The notes under the pieces were generated by a model, which saw only the letters and a list, made by a program, of their open reading frames with translations, was not told the DNA's origin and made no database searches. Below, piece by piece: positions 35,411 through 44,493 of a DNA stretch of 64,000 nucleotides (position 1 is the first letter of the stretch; each line of letters opens with the position of its first letter). The DNA lies in contig NZ_LGVW01000028.1 in NCBI RefSeq assembly GCF_001263335.1, positions 93,501 through 157,500 on the forward strand, given 5' to 3'. A program made the position numbers and the translations under genes. This DNA comes from Dichelobacter nodosus. Lineage in GTDB: Bacteria > Pseudomonadota > Gammaproteobacteria > Cardiobacteriales > Cardiobacteriaceae.

Positions 35411-35902
35411 TTATTGATGATTCGCCTGCACAATTAATTCTTGCACGGCACCGCGATCTAAAACATGCGCGCGTTCAACGTCTAACAACAATAAAAAATC
35501 CATAAAAGCCGCCGCATTCATACCGTGCGCGCGCGAATCCGGACGATTCACCGTTACGCTGACTTCAGCGCCGTGGTTTAAAAGATAACGCACCATCGCC
35601 GCGTCGTTATACAACATCGCCACATGCAACGGCGATAAACCTTTTTCCAATTCATTAAAATCACAACCGCGAAGCGCTGCCGTATCCAAAGCAGCCATCA
35701 CCTTTTTTTGATCAATCCCTTCAATACCGTGACTTGCCAACAATAAATGCACAATACTGCGCGGCGCTTCATCAGCCGTCATGCGCACGTGGCACTGTTG
35801 CTCATCGGTATACTGCATTTCTGTCATCAACGACAAACGATCAGTTTCAGAAGCGGCAAGCGGCAGGCTCAAAAAACCCAATAAAACGAAAAGCTTTTTC
35901 AT
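35411..35902 (-). CDS. Secreted ankyrin-repeat protein
   Basis: A 163-residue protein with a signal peptide (MKKLFVLLGFLSLPLAAS) and at least one clear ankyrin unit (GLSPLHVAMLYNDAAMVRYLLNHGAEVSV, about 95-123), flanked by degenerate ones. Two Cys (about residues 38 and 85) could form a disulfide in the periplasm. Such repeats mediate protein contacts; the partner is unknown. It lies 9 bp after pyk on the same strand and probably shares its mRNA. Confidence 0.75.
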   Translation of the reverse strand: MKKLFVLLGFLSLPLAASETDRLSLMTEMQYTDEQQCHVRMTADEAPRSIVHLLLASHGIEGIDQKKVMAALDTAALRGCDFNELEKGLSPLHVAMLYNDAAMVRYLLNHGAEVSVTVNRPDSRAHGMNAAAFMDFLLLLDVERAHVLDRGAVQELIVQANHQ

Positions 35903-35911
35903 AAAAACTCC

Positions 35912-37366
35912 TTATTTGGCGCGACAAATTTGCAAAGTATTCGTCGAACCCGTCAACCCCATTTTCATGCCGCTGGTAATCACATATAAATCCCCGCTAT
36001 GAACAACACCGCGCCACGCCAAATGCGCTTCTGCCTCCGCAATCGCATTTTGATGATCATTACTGATATCCGCCATTAAAGGACGCACGCCGCGATACAT
36101 CGCCATTTTGCGTTGCACACTCAAACTGCTGGTTAACGCATAAATCGGAATATTGATGCCATAACGGCTTAATTGAAACGCCGTGGTACCGCTGTTAGTT
36201 AAGGCAATAATGGCTTTAGCGCCAATTTTTTGTGCGGTAAAAACGGCGCCGGCAGCAATCGTATGATCAATGCGATCCGTGATGGGAATATCCATATCAA
36301 TATTTTCCATCGGATTTTGCGCATTTTCTGCCGCCTGACAAACGAGCGCCATCGTTTGCACCGTTTCAAAAGGATACAAACCAACGGCTGATTCTGCCGA
36401 TAACATCACCGCATCAGTACCATCAATTACCGCGTTTGCCACGTCAGAAACTTCCGCCCGCGTCGGCACGGGATTCGTAATCATGCTTTCCATCATTTGC
36501 GTTGCTGTAATCACAAAACGACGATGCCGCCGCGCGAGTTTAATCATACGTTTTTGCAAAACCGGCACCGCCGCATTGCCCACTTCCACCGCTAAATCAC
36601 CGCGCGCCACCATAATGCCGTCGCTTGCCATCACGATTTCTTCCAAATGAGTAATGGCTTCGGCGCGTTCAATTTTGGCAATCAGCGCGGGGTGATGCGT
36701 ATTGGGGCAAGCTTGCGCAACCAATTGCCGCGCCAACTCCATATCTGCGGCTGATTTAACAAAACTCACCGCCAAATAATCCGCGCCCAATTCCACTGCC
36801 GTTTTTAAATCTTGGCGATCTTTATCGGTTAACGCCGGTGCCGAAAGTCCGCCGCCTTGTTTATTAATGCCTTTATTACTTTTTAACAGCGCCGAATTGC
36901 CCACAACGGTATGAATTTCATCGCCAACAATTTTGCTCACGGTTAACGTCACCAAACCATCATCAAGCAATAACACGTCTCCAATTCGAACGTCTTTGGG
37001 CAAATCGGCATAATCTAATCCCACGCGCTCCGCCGTTCCTTCACCACGATATGCGGCGTCTAAAATATAAGTTTGCCCTTCAATTAACGACACTTTACCG
37101 CCGGCAATCGCCCCAATTCGGATTTTAGGGCCTTGTAAATCGGCAATAATGGCAACTTGTCGTCCCACATTTTCTGACGCTAACCGCACGCGACGGGCAT
37201 TTTCAGCATGAAACGCACGATCGCCGTGAGAAAAATTCATGCGCACCACGTTTAATCCCACGCGAATGAGTTGCTCCAACATTTCTACGCTATTGCTTGC
37301 CGGCCCCAAAGTTGCAACGATTTTGGTGTGGTGGCTAATACGGTGTAAATCTCTTTTAAATGGCAT
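35912..37366 (-). CDS. pyk: Pyruvate kinase
   Basis: Glycolytic enzyme of 484 residues converting phosphoenolpyruvate and ADP to pyruvate and ATP. The N-terminus KIVATLGPASNS, NFSHGD, the substrate Lys in VSFVKSAADMEL, the active-site signature LIAKIERAEAITHLEEI, and MVARGDLAVEVG and TATQMMESM motifs are all present. The C-terminal domain is complete, with the nucleotide ending KMGLTGSTNTLQICRAK. Whether it is the PykA or PykF type cannot be fixed. It follows fau by 10 bp with a GGAGAAAACC site. Confidence 0.95.
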   Translation of the reverse strand: MPFKRDLHRISHHTKIVATLGPASNSVEMLEQLIRVGLNVVRMNFSHGDRAFHAENARRVRLASENVGRQVAIIADLQGPKIRIGAIAGGKVSLIEGQTYILDAAYRGEGTAERVGLDYADLPKDVRIGDVLLLDDGLVTLTVSKIVGDEIHTVVGNSALLKSNKGINKQGGGLSAPALTDKDRQDLKTAVELGADYLAVSFVKSAADMELARQLVAQACPNTHHPALIAKIERAEAITHLEEIVMASDGIMVARGDLAVEVGNAAVPVLQKRMIKLARRHRRFVITATQMMESMITNPVPTRAEVSDVANAVIDGTDAVMLSAESAVGLYPFETVQTMALVCQAAENAQNPMENIDMDIPITDRIDHTIAAGAVFTAQKIGAKAIIALTNSGTTAFQLSRYGINIPIYALTSSLSVQRKMAMYRGVRPLMADISNDHQNAIAEAEAHLAWRGVVHSGDLYVITSGMKMGLTGSTNTLQICRAK

Positions 37367-37376
37367 GGTTTTCTCC

Positions 37377-37958
37377 TTATTTGAATTGAATCAATCCATT
37401 TTCATTGCCCAAAGCATCTAAAGGAATATCCCAGCGCTCGGCAGTAAATAATGGAATTTCCTGACAAGCATAAGCCATTCCGATCAAATAAGGCGCCTGT
37501 CCGCGCACTTTTCCAGCAAAACTGCGATCATAAAAACCGCCGCCCATGCCGATGCGGTGACCGCATGCATCGTAAGCAACTAAAGGCGCAACAACCATTT
37601 TTGGCAGATTTTGACGATCGGGCGCATCATTTTTCGGCGCGGGAACGGGAATATTCAGCGCGCCGTTGTTCAACGTTTCTCCTTGATAGTACGCCCGCCA
37701 CTGCAATGCCGCGCCTTTTGCCGTCACAATGGGTAAAAACAGTTTTTTCTGCCGTTGAAATAAAGTTTCGATCAAATAATGCGTATCGATTTCTTCGGCA
37801 ATGGATAAAAATAAACCAATTTCTTCTACGGGTTCAATTTGTTGCATAAACTCTAAAATAAATTGGCTGGCTTGTTGCGATTTTGTCGCTCGCACTGCGC
37901 CGCAAATCGCAGCACGTTTGGCGCGCACTTCTTTTCTTGTGTTTCGTACGTCAATCAT
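37377..37958 (-). CDS. fau: 5-formyltetrahydrofolate cyclo-ligase
   Basis: Cytoplasmic enzyme of 193 residues that recycles 5-formyl-THF to 5,10-methenyl-THF with ATP. It has an N-terminal Arg/Lys-rich helix (MIDVRNTRKEVRAKR), substrate region IGLFLSIAEEIDTHYLIETLF, and the nucleotide-binding signature GHRIGMGGGFYDRSF. I place the start at MIDVRN, where an AAAGGAGTTTTT site precedes the ATG. The open frame extends 28 codons further but without a site. It precedes pyk. No 6S RNA is seen upstream, unlike in E. coli. Confidence 0.9.
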   Translation of the reverse strand: MIDVRNTRKEVRAKRAAICGAVRATKSQQASQFILEFMQQIEPVEEIGLFLSIAEEIDTHYLIETLFQRQKKLFLPIVTAKGAALQWRAYYQGETLNNGALNIPVPAPKNDAPDRQNLPKMVVAPLVAYDACGHRIGMGGGFYDRSFAGKVRGQAPYLIGMAYACQEIPLFTAERWDIPLDALGNENGLIQFK

Positions 37959-38061
37959 AAAAACTCCTTTGGGCATATTTTTAAACGCGTTACCATTGTA
38001 TGGTGTTTTTGCGGCTGATTTTGCGGTCGTTTTTATGGGCAATTTTTAAAAGGAACAAAAA

Positions 38062-38646
38062 ATGGAGAAAAAAAGCGTGATGACGATTGATGAATCCGGC
38101 AGATTAACGCCGGCGCGCATTATCAATAGTCCTTTTTTTGATGAACGTCCCAACGGCTGCCCGATCGATACCATCGTGTTGCATAACATCAGTTTACCGC
38201 CGCGGCAATTTGGCACTGAAGCCATCGATGCGTTATTTACCGGCACGTTGCCCGCCGAACGACACCCGTTTTTTGCCGAAATTGCGCATTTACGCGTTTG
38301 CGCTCATTTTCTCATCGACCGAAGAGGCGCGATCACGCAATACGTTTCCACGCTTAAACGCGCGTGGCACGCCGGAAGATCCGTTTTTCTAGGAACAGAA
38401 AATTGCAATGATTTTTCCGTGGGCATCGAATTAAACGGTTGTGATGATATTCCTTATACGTGGCAACAATATTGCGCGTGCGCAGATTTAATAGACGCTT
38501 TAATGCGCCGTCACCCCGCCATCAGCAAAGAACGCATCACAACGCATCAACACATCGCTCCCGATCGTAAAACTGATCCCGGTGCTGCCTTTCATTATCC
38601 AACGTTGATGAGATTGCTTGCGCGCGTGCAAAAATCATCATCATAA
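38062..38646 (+). CDS. ampD: AmpD, 1,6-anhydro-N-acetylmuramoyl-L-alanine amidase
   Basis: Cytoplasmic zinc amidase of 194 residues that cuts anhydromuropeptides imported during wall recycling. It has the amidase_2 pattern PIDTIVLHNISLPP with the first zinc His, the HFLIDRRGAITQYV strand, AWHAGRS with the second ligand region, FSVGIELNG, and HQHIAPDRKTDPG with the last His and the catalytic Lys/Asp zone. There is no signal peptide, as expected. It is 41 bp upstream of a class A beta-lactamase-like gene. Confidence 0.95.
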   Translation: MEKKSVMTIDESGRLTPARIINSPFFDERPNGCPIDTIVLHNISLPPRQFGTEAIDALFTGTLPAERHPFFAEIAHLRVCAHFLIDRRGAITQYVSTLKRAWHAGRSVFLGTENCNDFSVGIELNGCDDIPYTWQQYCACADLIDALMRRHPAISKERITTHQHIAPDRKTDPGAAFHYPTLMRLLARVQKSSS

Positions 38647-38687
38647 TTTGCTAAAATTACGCGTCTTTTTCCGTTAATAACTTTTTT

Positions 38688-39557
38688 ATGATGATCTCTC
38701 GCCGCCATTTTCTTTATTATGCAACCGCCGCCTCCGCTTTTTTGACGTTACCAGCGTATCCCAAAAATCAAACGGTTTTATTCCAAAAAATTCAATCGTT
38801 ACTGCAAGAATGCCGCGCTGCTGGACGTTTGAGCGCTGATGAACGCTTGGGTTTGGTAGTTTCTGATGTGATTACGCAGCAAACCGTTATCGCGATGAAT
38901 GAAAATGTTCCTTTGCAAGCGGCGAGCATGATTAAGCCGTTGGTGATTCAAGCTTATTTGTATTGTCATTTTGAAAAGGACGCCAAACTGTATCCGCTCA
39001 ACGATAAAATTATCAGCGAAATGCGGGCGATGATTGTAGATAGCAATAATACGTACACCAATTATCTCATCAAACGTTTGGGCGGACCGGAAGGCGTGCA
39101 ATGGATGTTGCGTAAAAAAGCACCGCATATTTTTCGACACATTCACATTGTAGAATCTATTCCCGCTGGTGGAAAAACATACCGCAATCGTGTTGCAGCT
39201 TCTGATTACACCCGTTTTTTGCACGCGTTATGGTTTGATCAATTGCCCGGTTCTACGCTTTTAAAACAATTAATGCATATTAAAAACCACGACCGCATCA
39301 CGGTAAACACAAAATATATTCCAAAGACGATCGGCGTTTATGATAAAACGGGGTCAACAGCGATGTGTTGCGGCAATTTTGGTATGATCGAATATCGAAC
39401 GCGGCGAGGCGTTATTCACCCTTATACGTTTACCGCTATTATCGAAAAATCACGCAAAGCACAACATTACACGCAATGGATCACCCAACGCAGCAATGTG
39501 ATTCGTGATTTATCGGATTTGGTTTATCTGGATTTTCAATACAGAATTCCAGAGTAA
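38688..39557 (+). CDS. Tat-exported class A beta-lactamase-like serine hydrolase
   Basis: A 289-residue protein with a twin-arginine signal (SRRHFLYY, then a hydrophobic stretch to AYP). Active-site elements of the class A penicillin-binding/beta-lactamase fold are present: SMIK (Ser80, Lys83), SNN (119-121, where SDN is usual), a Glu in VESIP (about 156) that could be the omega-loop base, and DKTGS (KTG at 220-222). The overall sequence is far from known resistance enzymes. It could be a weak beta-lactamase or a peptidoglycan-handling hydrolase. It follows ampD on the same strand with no terminator between them. Confidence 0.75.
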   Translation: MMISRRHFLYYATAASAFLTLPAYPKNQTVLFQKIQSLLQECRAAGRLSADERLGLVVSDVITQQTVIAMNENVPLQAASMIKPLVIQAYLYCHFEKDAKLYPLNDKIISEMRAMIVDSNNTYTNYLIKRLGGPEGVQWMLRKKAPHIFRHIHIVESIPAGGKTYRNRVAASDYTRFLHALWFDQLPGSTLLKQLMHIKNHDRITVNTKYIPKTIGVYDKTGSTAMCCGNFGMIEYRTRRGVIHPYTFTAIIEKSRKAQHYTQWITQRSNVIRDLSDLVYLDFQYRIPE

Positions 39558-39589
39558 TCTTTTTGACACTTCAAATAGTTGAGAGTATT

Positions 39590-40102
39590 ATGCGCCCTCT
39601 TGCAACGCAAGCCCCACAATTTATCGACCCTTGGAACTTTGCCCAGGGTCGGAAAACGCTTTGCGCCACATTGCCACTTTGCGACACTCAAGAAGTCAAG
39701 CAATGGGTGAAAAAAGACGATGTCGTCTCCTTCCATATTAAAGGAATGATCGATGAATATCGTCAACCTCATTTGATGGGCAGTTTTGCATTAACGTTAA
39801 CGCTGCAATGTCAACGTTGCCTAAATGCCATGCAATGGCCGCTGGAACACGAGTTTGACTACGTTTTAATTCGTGATGAAACGCAAGAAGACAAAGTTGA
39901 AGGAAACAGCGAAACCTTAATCTGTACCGAAAACACAATGGATTTGGTATGGTTTTTGGAAGAAGAAATTTTGCTGGCAATGCCGATGATTGCCAAGCAT
40001 GATAATTGTTTGCCGCCGGCGCATGTTAACGAAAAATTACCTTCGAGTGAACATCCGTTTGCGGCGTTAAAAGAAATGATGAAATCTAAGGAGCAACCCT
40101 AA
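39590..40102 (+). CDS. yceD: YceD/DUF177 family protein
   Basis: A 170-residue protein of the YceD family, whose members lie before rpmF and have been linked to 23S rRNA processing or abundance. The conserved core LTLQCQRCLNAMQWPLEHEFDYVL with a Cys pair is present, and the ending EHPFAALKEMMKSKEQP is typical. I use the ATG at 39590; a TTG 27 bp upstream would extend it but is unlikely. Its stop abuts the rpmF ATG. Confidence 0.85.
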   Translation: MRPLATQAPQFIDPWNFAQGRKTLCATLPLCDTQEVKQWVKKDDVVSFHIKGMIDEYRQPHLMGSFALTLTLQCQRCLNAMQWPLEHEFDYVLIRDETQEDKVEGNSETLICTENTMDLVWFLEEEILLAMPMIAKHDNCLPPAHVNEKLPSSEHPFAALKEMMKSKEQP

Positions 40103-40306
40103 ATGGCTGTACAGCAAAACCGTAAATCACCATCAAAACGCGATATGCGCCGTTCACACGATGCTCTCGGTTTTTCTACCCTTTCTACTGATAGCAAATC
40201 CGGTGAACGTCATCGTCGCCATCATGTTACAAAAGATGGTTTTTATCGTGGAAAACAAGTAATTGTTCACCCCGTTGAATCTGTTGAAGTTGATGACGAA
40301 GTTTAG
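40103..40306 (+). CDS. rpmF: 50S ribosomal protein L32
   Basis: A 67-residue basic protein beginning [20 protein letters not shown], the L32 signature. The tail ([20 protein letters not shown]) is acidic. The usual C-terminal zinc Cys motifs are absent, as in many proteobacterial L32 forms. AAGGAG lies 10 nt before the ATG. It stands between yceD and plsX in the conserved fatty-acid cluster. Confidence 0.96.
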   Translation: MAVQQNRKSPSKRDMRRSHDALGFSTLSTDSKSGERHRRHHVTKDGFYRGKQVIVHPVESVEVDDEV

Positions 40307-40328
40307 ATAGAAAAGAAGTCTTAAGTAA

Positions 40329-41366
40329 ATGATAAAAAGTGACATCGCCAGCACTGTGCCGATTATTGCCATTGACGCTATGGGCGGTGATGTCGGTCTC
40401 GATACCACTTTAGCCGCCGTTTTATCTGTTAAAAATCAATATCCTGCGCTGAAACTGATCTTAGTAGGCAACCAAAGCATTATTGAAAAACACAGCCTAT
40501 TTCCTCAAATTGCTTCCCAAATGGAAATTGTGCATGCCGAACAAATCGTTGCTATGGACGAATCGCCCAGCAGCGTTTTACGGCATAAAAACGATTCATC
40601 AATGTGGCGGGCTTTAGAATTAGTGCAACAAGGCAAAGCTGATGCCTGCGTCAGCGCGGGTAATACTGGCGCGCTCATGGGCTGCGCGCGGTTTATTTTA
40701 AAAATGTTACCTAATATTTCCCGTCCGGCAATTTGTTCCACCGTTCCTAATCGATATGGACACGTTCACTGGCTGGATTTGGGAGCAAACGTCAGCGCGA
40801 AACCAGAACAGCTCAAGCAATTTGCCATCATGGGTTCTGAATTAAGTAAAGCGGTTGATAATATTGCAAGCCCAACGGTCGGGCTGCTTAATGTCGGCTC
40901 TGAAGCGATTAAAGGCAACGATATCGTCAAAGAAGCCAATACGTTAATCAGCGCCACGGATCTAAATTATGTGGGCTATGTCGAAGGTAACGATCTGTTT
41001 TTGCGCAAAGATTTAAACGTTGTTGTTTGCGATGGATTCGTGGGCAATGTCGCCTTAAAAACAGTTGAAGGCATTGCAAAATTCATTCAATACGGCATGG
41101 AAGCTGAATTTAAGCGCAGTTTTTTTAGTCGCTTGACGGCACTGGTTGCATTACCTGCTTTGAAACGTTTGAAAAAACGCATTGATCCGCGCATGTATAA
41201 CGGTGCTACTTTGCTTGGTCTGCAAGGTTTAGTGATTAAAAGCCACGGCAATGCCGATCCCATCGCGTTTGCTAATGCGATTAATTTAGCGCGTTTAGAA
41301 GTTGAAAATAACGTTTTGCACCGTATTTGTGAACAATTACAATTAAATCCAGAACACGATCAATAA
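40329..41366 (+). CDS. plsX: PlsX, acyl-ACP:phosphate acyltransferase
   Basis: Peripheral membrane enzyme of 345 residues that makes acyl-phosphate for phospholipid synthesis. Motifs are [19 protein letters not shown], the [26 protein letters not shown] block, [15 protein letters not shown], and [13 protein letters not shown]. The extra residues at the start ([11 protein letters not shown]) may be real or the start may lie slightly downstream. It is 22 bp after rpmF and 14 bp before fabH. Confidence 0.95.
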
Positions 41367-41380
41367 AGAGCGCTTGTTTT

Positions 41381-42349
41381 ATGATGTACAGCAAAATTAT
41401 CGGTACCGGCGGTTATCTTCCCTCTCGTATTGTCAGCAATGATGAATTAAGCCAATCAATGCAAACTTCCGATGAGTGGATTTACAGTCGAACCGGCATT
41501 CGGCAACGGCATCTCGCATCGCCCGATGAAAGCTGTTCGGATATGGCTTTTTATGCTGCAAAACGCGCATTAGAAAACGCTCATATCGAAGCAGATGCCA
41601 TCGATTTAATTATTGTTGCCACCTCAACTCCAGAACATATTTTTCCCAGCACTGCAACCGTAGTACAATCGCGTTTGTCGTGTCAACGCGCGGCGGCTTT
41701 TGATGTGCAGGCGGCGTGTACGGGATTTATGTACGCTTTAAATACCGCTGATTGTTTCATTAAATCAGGACAGTACCAAAACGTTCTCGTTATTGGCGCT
41801 GAAGTATTTAGTCGTATTGTTGATTGGCAGGATCGAAATACCGCGGTTTTATTCGGCGACGGCGCCGGCGCGGTAGTGCTTTCTGCTTCTGAAGAAGCGG
41901 GTATTTTAGGCACGATTTTACACGCCGATGGAAGCCATAAAGAATTGCTTTGGGTACCACAAGGAATTGGTTCTTCCGAAACGGATTTCGCAACGCGTCG
42001 CCCTTTTATCGAAATGCAAGGGCGCGAAGTTTTTAAATTTGCGGTGCGCAGTTTGACGCATTTGGTCAGCGAATTGCTCGTTCAATGCCAAATGAGTGCC
42101 GATGAAATCGATTTTTTAATACCGCATCAAGCGAATTCTCGCATTATTCAAGCCGTTGCCGAACATCTCAATTTACCGATAGAAAAAGTCATCATTACGG
42201 TTAATCAACACGCGAACACTTCCGCGGCGTCCGTTCCGCTTGCTTTAGATTACGGCGTTCAAAACGGTATCATTAAGCGCGGCGATAATTTATTATTAGA
42301 AGCCTTTGGCGGCGGCTTTACTTGGGGCGGCTGTATTCTTACTTACTGA
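41381..42349 (+). CDS. fabH: FabH, beta-ketoacyl-ACP synthase III
   Basis: Initiates fatty acid synthesis by condensing acetyl-CoA with malonyl-ACP; 322 residues. The catalytic triad is Cys113 ([10 protein letters not shown]), His in IPHQANSRI (about 248) and Asn in NQHANTSAA (about 278). GGTGGYLP-type N-terminus and [14 protein letters not shown] are standard. It starts with a double ATG; either may be used. It lies between plsX and fabD. Confidence 0.96.
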
Positions 42350-42362
42350 TAAAGGAAATAAA

Positions 42363-43295
42363 ATGGGCAGCATTGCGGTTCTTTTTCCCGGACAAGGTTC
42401 TCAATCCGTCGGCATGATGCGCGATTTTGCAGAACTTTATCCACTGGTTAAAACGCGTTTTCATCAAGCTAGTGATATTGTTGGCATTGATTTATGGGAT
42501 ATTGCACAAAACGATACTAACGCGCGTTTAAATCAAACTGCTTACACTCAACCCATTTTGCTTACTGCCAGTTTTGCCTGTTACGAAATTTTAAAACAGG
42601 AAACGAATTTAAACGCGGCATTTATGGCAGGGCATTCTTTAGGAGAATATACGGCTTTATTAGCGGCGGGCGCTTTGAGTTTTGAAGAAGCCGTTCGTTT
42701 GGTCAATAAACGCGGCGCATTAATGCAAAATGCGATTCCGCGCGATGAAGCGGCAATGGCTGCAATTATTGGATTGAATGATAAACAAGTCGCGCAAATT
42801 TGTATGGAAGTTGCCGGTGACGTTTATCCCGCAAACTATAATACGTCCGAACAAATCGTTATTTCTGGACGCACGAATGCCGTTGAACTCGCCGTTGCCC
42901 GTGCCAAAGAAATGGGCGCAAAACGCGCGGTATTATTGCCCGTTAGCGTGCCTTCTCATTGCCCGTTGATGCGTGCGGCGGCGGCAGAATTAAGTTTTTA
43001 TTTAAACCAAATTCAGTGGAAACTCCCCGAAAAAACGCAAGTCATCTACAATGTTGACGGGCAAACGCGCCAAACGGTCGACGGAATTATCAGCGCTTTG
43101 GGTGCGCAACTTTATCAACCCGTTTTGTGGACAAGTTGCATAAAAAAATTAGTAGACAGCGGCGTTGATACTTTTATCGAAATGGCGCCGGCAAAAGTAT
43201 TAACCGGTTTAAATAAACGCATTGTTCCCAATCTAAAAACGCTCTCTTTTGACCACCCAGCCGCTTTAGATACTCTTAAAGATCACATGAGGTAA
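42363..43295 (+). CDS. fabD: FabD, malonyl-CoA:ACP transacylase
   Basis: Loads malonyl groups onto acyl carrier protein; 310 residues. It begins [19 protein letters not shown], with the active-site Ser92 in [12 protein letters not shown], the Arg in the KRGALMQNA segment and the His in [10 protein letters not shown] place the start at MGSI, preceded by AAAGGAAA. A longer frame overlaps fabH and is not supported. It is 4 bp before fabG. Confidence 0.96.
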   Translation: MGSIAVLFPGQGSQSVGMMRDFAELYPLVKTRFHQASDIVGIDLWDIAQNDTNARLNQTAYTQPILLTASFACYEILKQETNLNAAFMAGHSLGEYTALLAAGALSFEEAVRLVNKRGALMQNAIPRDEAAMAAIIGLNDKQVAQICMEVAGDVYPANYNTSEQIVISGRTNAVELAVARAKEMGAKRAVLLPVSVPSHCPLMRAAAAELSFYLNQIQWKLPEKTQVIYNVDGQTRQTVDGIISALGAQLYQPVLWTSCIKKLVDSGVDTFIEMAPAKVLTGLNKRIVPNLKTLSFDHPAALDTLKDHMR

Positions 43296-43299
43296 CACT

Positions 43300-44034
43300 A
43301 TGATTGAACTTCATATTGCATTGGTTACTGGTGCCAACGGTGGTATCGGTACCGCGATTACTGACACTCTCGCAGCAAATGGTTATTTAGTCATCGGAAC
43401 CGCCATTTCAGAAGAAGGCGCCGCCGATATTACAAAACGTCTGCAACAAAATGGTTATCAAGGGCGCGGCATTGTTTTAGACGTAACCGATCCCGAATCC
43501 GTAGAAAGCGCGATGACTTTAATCAAAGCTCAATACGGCAGCATTTCCGTGCTGGTTAATAACGCGGGCATCACCAAAGATAATTTGCTCATTCGCATGA
43601 AAGAAGAAGAATGGGAGCAAGTGATTAATACGAATCTCACCAGCATTTTCCGCATGAGTAAAGCCGTGGTCAAAGATATGATGAAATCTCGTTACGGTCG
43701 CATTATTAATATTGCTTCTGTAGTCGGCGTGATGGGTAATGCTGGGCAAACTAATTACGGCGCCTCCAAAGCCGGACTCATCGGATTTGCCAAATCATTA
43801 GCGCGGGAAATCGGTTCACGCGGAATTACGGTAAATAATATCGCACCTGGATTTATCAATACGCCGATGACTCAAAATCTCCCAGAAGCGCAAAAAAAAT
43901 TAATGTTAGATGCCATTCCGTTGGGCAGATTTGGTGAAGCACAAGAAGTTGCCGATGCCGTATTATTTTTAGCAAAATCCAGCTATATCACTGGAGAAAC
44001 TTTACATGTCAATGGCGGCATGTACATGATTTAA
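43300..44034 (+). CDS. fabG: FabG, 3-oxoacyl-ACP reductase
   Basis: NADPH-dependent short-chain dehydrogenase of 244 residues for the first reduction in chain elongation. Cofactor loop TGANGGIG (10-17), NNAG (87-90), catalytic Ser140, Tyr153 and Lys157 (TNYGASKAG), and the PGFINTPM segment are in place. It ends with the family-typical [20 protein letters not shown] precedes the ATG. Confidence 0.97.
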   Translation: MIELHIALVTGANGGIGTAITDTLAANGYLVIGTAISEEGAADITKRLQQNGYQGRGIVLDVTDPESVESAMTLIKAQYGSISVLVNNAGITKDNLLIRMKEEEWEQVINTNLTSIFRMSKAVVKDMMKSRYGRIINIASVVGVMGNAGQTNYGASKAGLIGFAKSLAREIGSRGITVNNIAPGFINTPMTQNLPEAQKKLMLDAIPLGRFGEAQEVADAVLFLAKSSYITGETLHVNGGMYMI

Positions 44035-44098
44035 CCGCTATTGAAATTAACCAACCTTCGGTATAATGCCGAGTTTTTAAAAACATAGGAATATATTC

Positions 44099-44329
44099 AT
44101 GAGTAATATTGAAGAACGTGTGATCAAAGTGATTGCGGAACAATTAAACGTTGATGAAGGACAAGTGAAAGCTGATGCCCATTTTATCGATGATTTAGGC
44201 GCAGACTCATTGGATTTGGTGGAATTGGTGATGACTTTAGAAAAAGAATTTGACTGCGAAATTCCTGATGAAGAAGCAGAAAAAATCACAACCGTCCAAT
44301 CTGCAATTGATTTTGTAAAATCACGCTAA
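44099..44329 (+). CDS. acpP: Acyl carrier protein
   Basis: A 76-residue acidic four-helix carrier of growing acyl chains. The phosphopantetheine attachment site is Ser37 in [12 protein letters not shown]. The sequence [20 protein letters not shown] is nearly that of other gammaproteobacterial ACPs. TAGGAA precedes the ATG. It is separated from fabG by 64 bp and followed by a terminator-like hairpin, consistent with high separate expression. Confidence 0.98.
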   Translation: MSNIEERVIKVIAEQLNVDEGQVKADAHFIDDLGADSLDLVELVMTLEKEFDCEIPDEEAEKITTVQSAIDFVKSR

Positions 44330-44352
44330 GTTTCGTTTACTTTGGGCGATTT

Positions 44353-44394
44353 TTCTAGCCACGGTTGCTTTTTTTGGCTACTGTGGCTTTTTTA
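44353..44394 (+). terminator. Terminator-like hairpin after acpP
   Basis: Stem AGCCACGG pairs with CTGTGGCT around a loop of about 16 nt, followed by TTTTTTATT. The large loop suggests partial termination, letting some transcripts reach fabF. Confidence 0.6.
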
Positions 44395-44493
44395 TTAATA
44401 TTGATGCTTATCGCGCTTTTAAACGCGTTTCTTAAAAATAATTCTTGAAACATCATTTCGTTTTATAACTCGTTAATCGTTATAGGAATTTTT

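Noticed and set aside
37959..38061. 6S RNA next to fau, as in E. coli
   Set aside because: The gap is only about 100 bp and shows no 6S-like closed stem with a central bubble.
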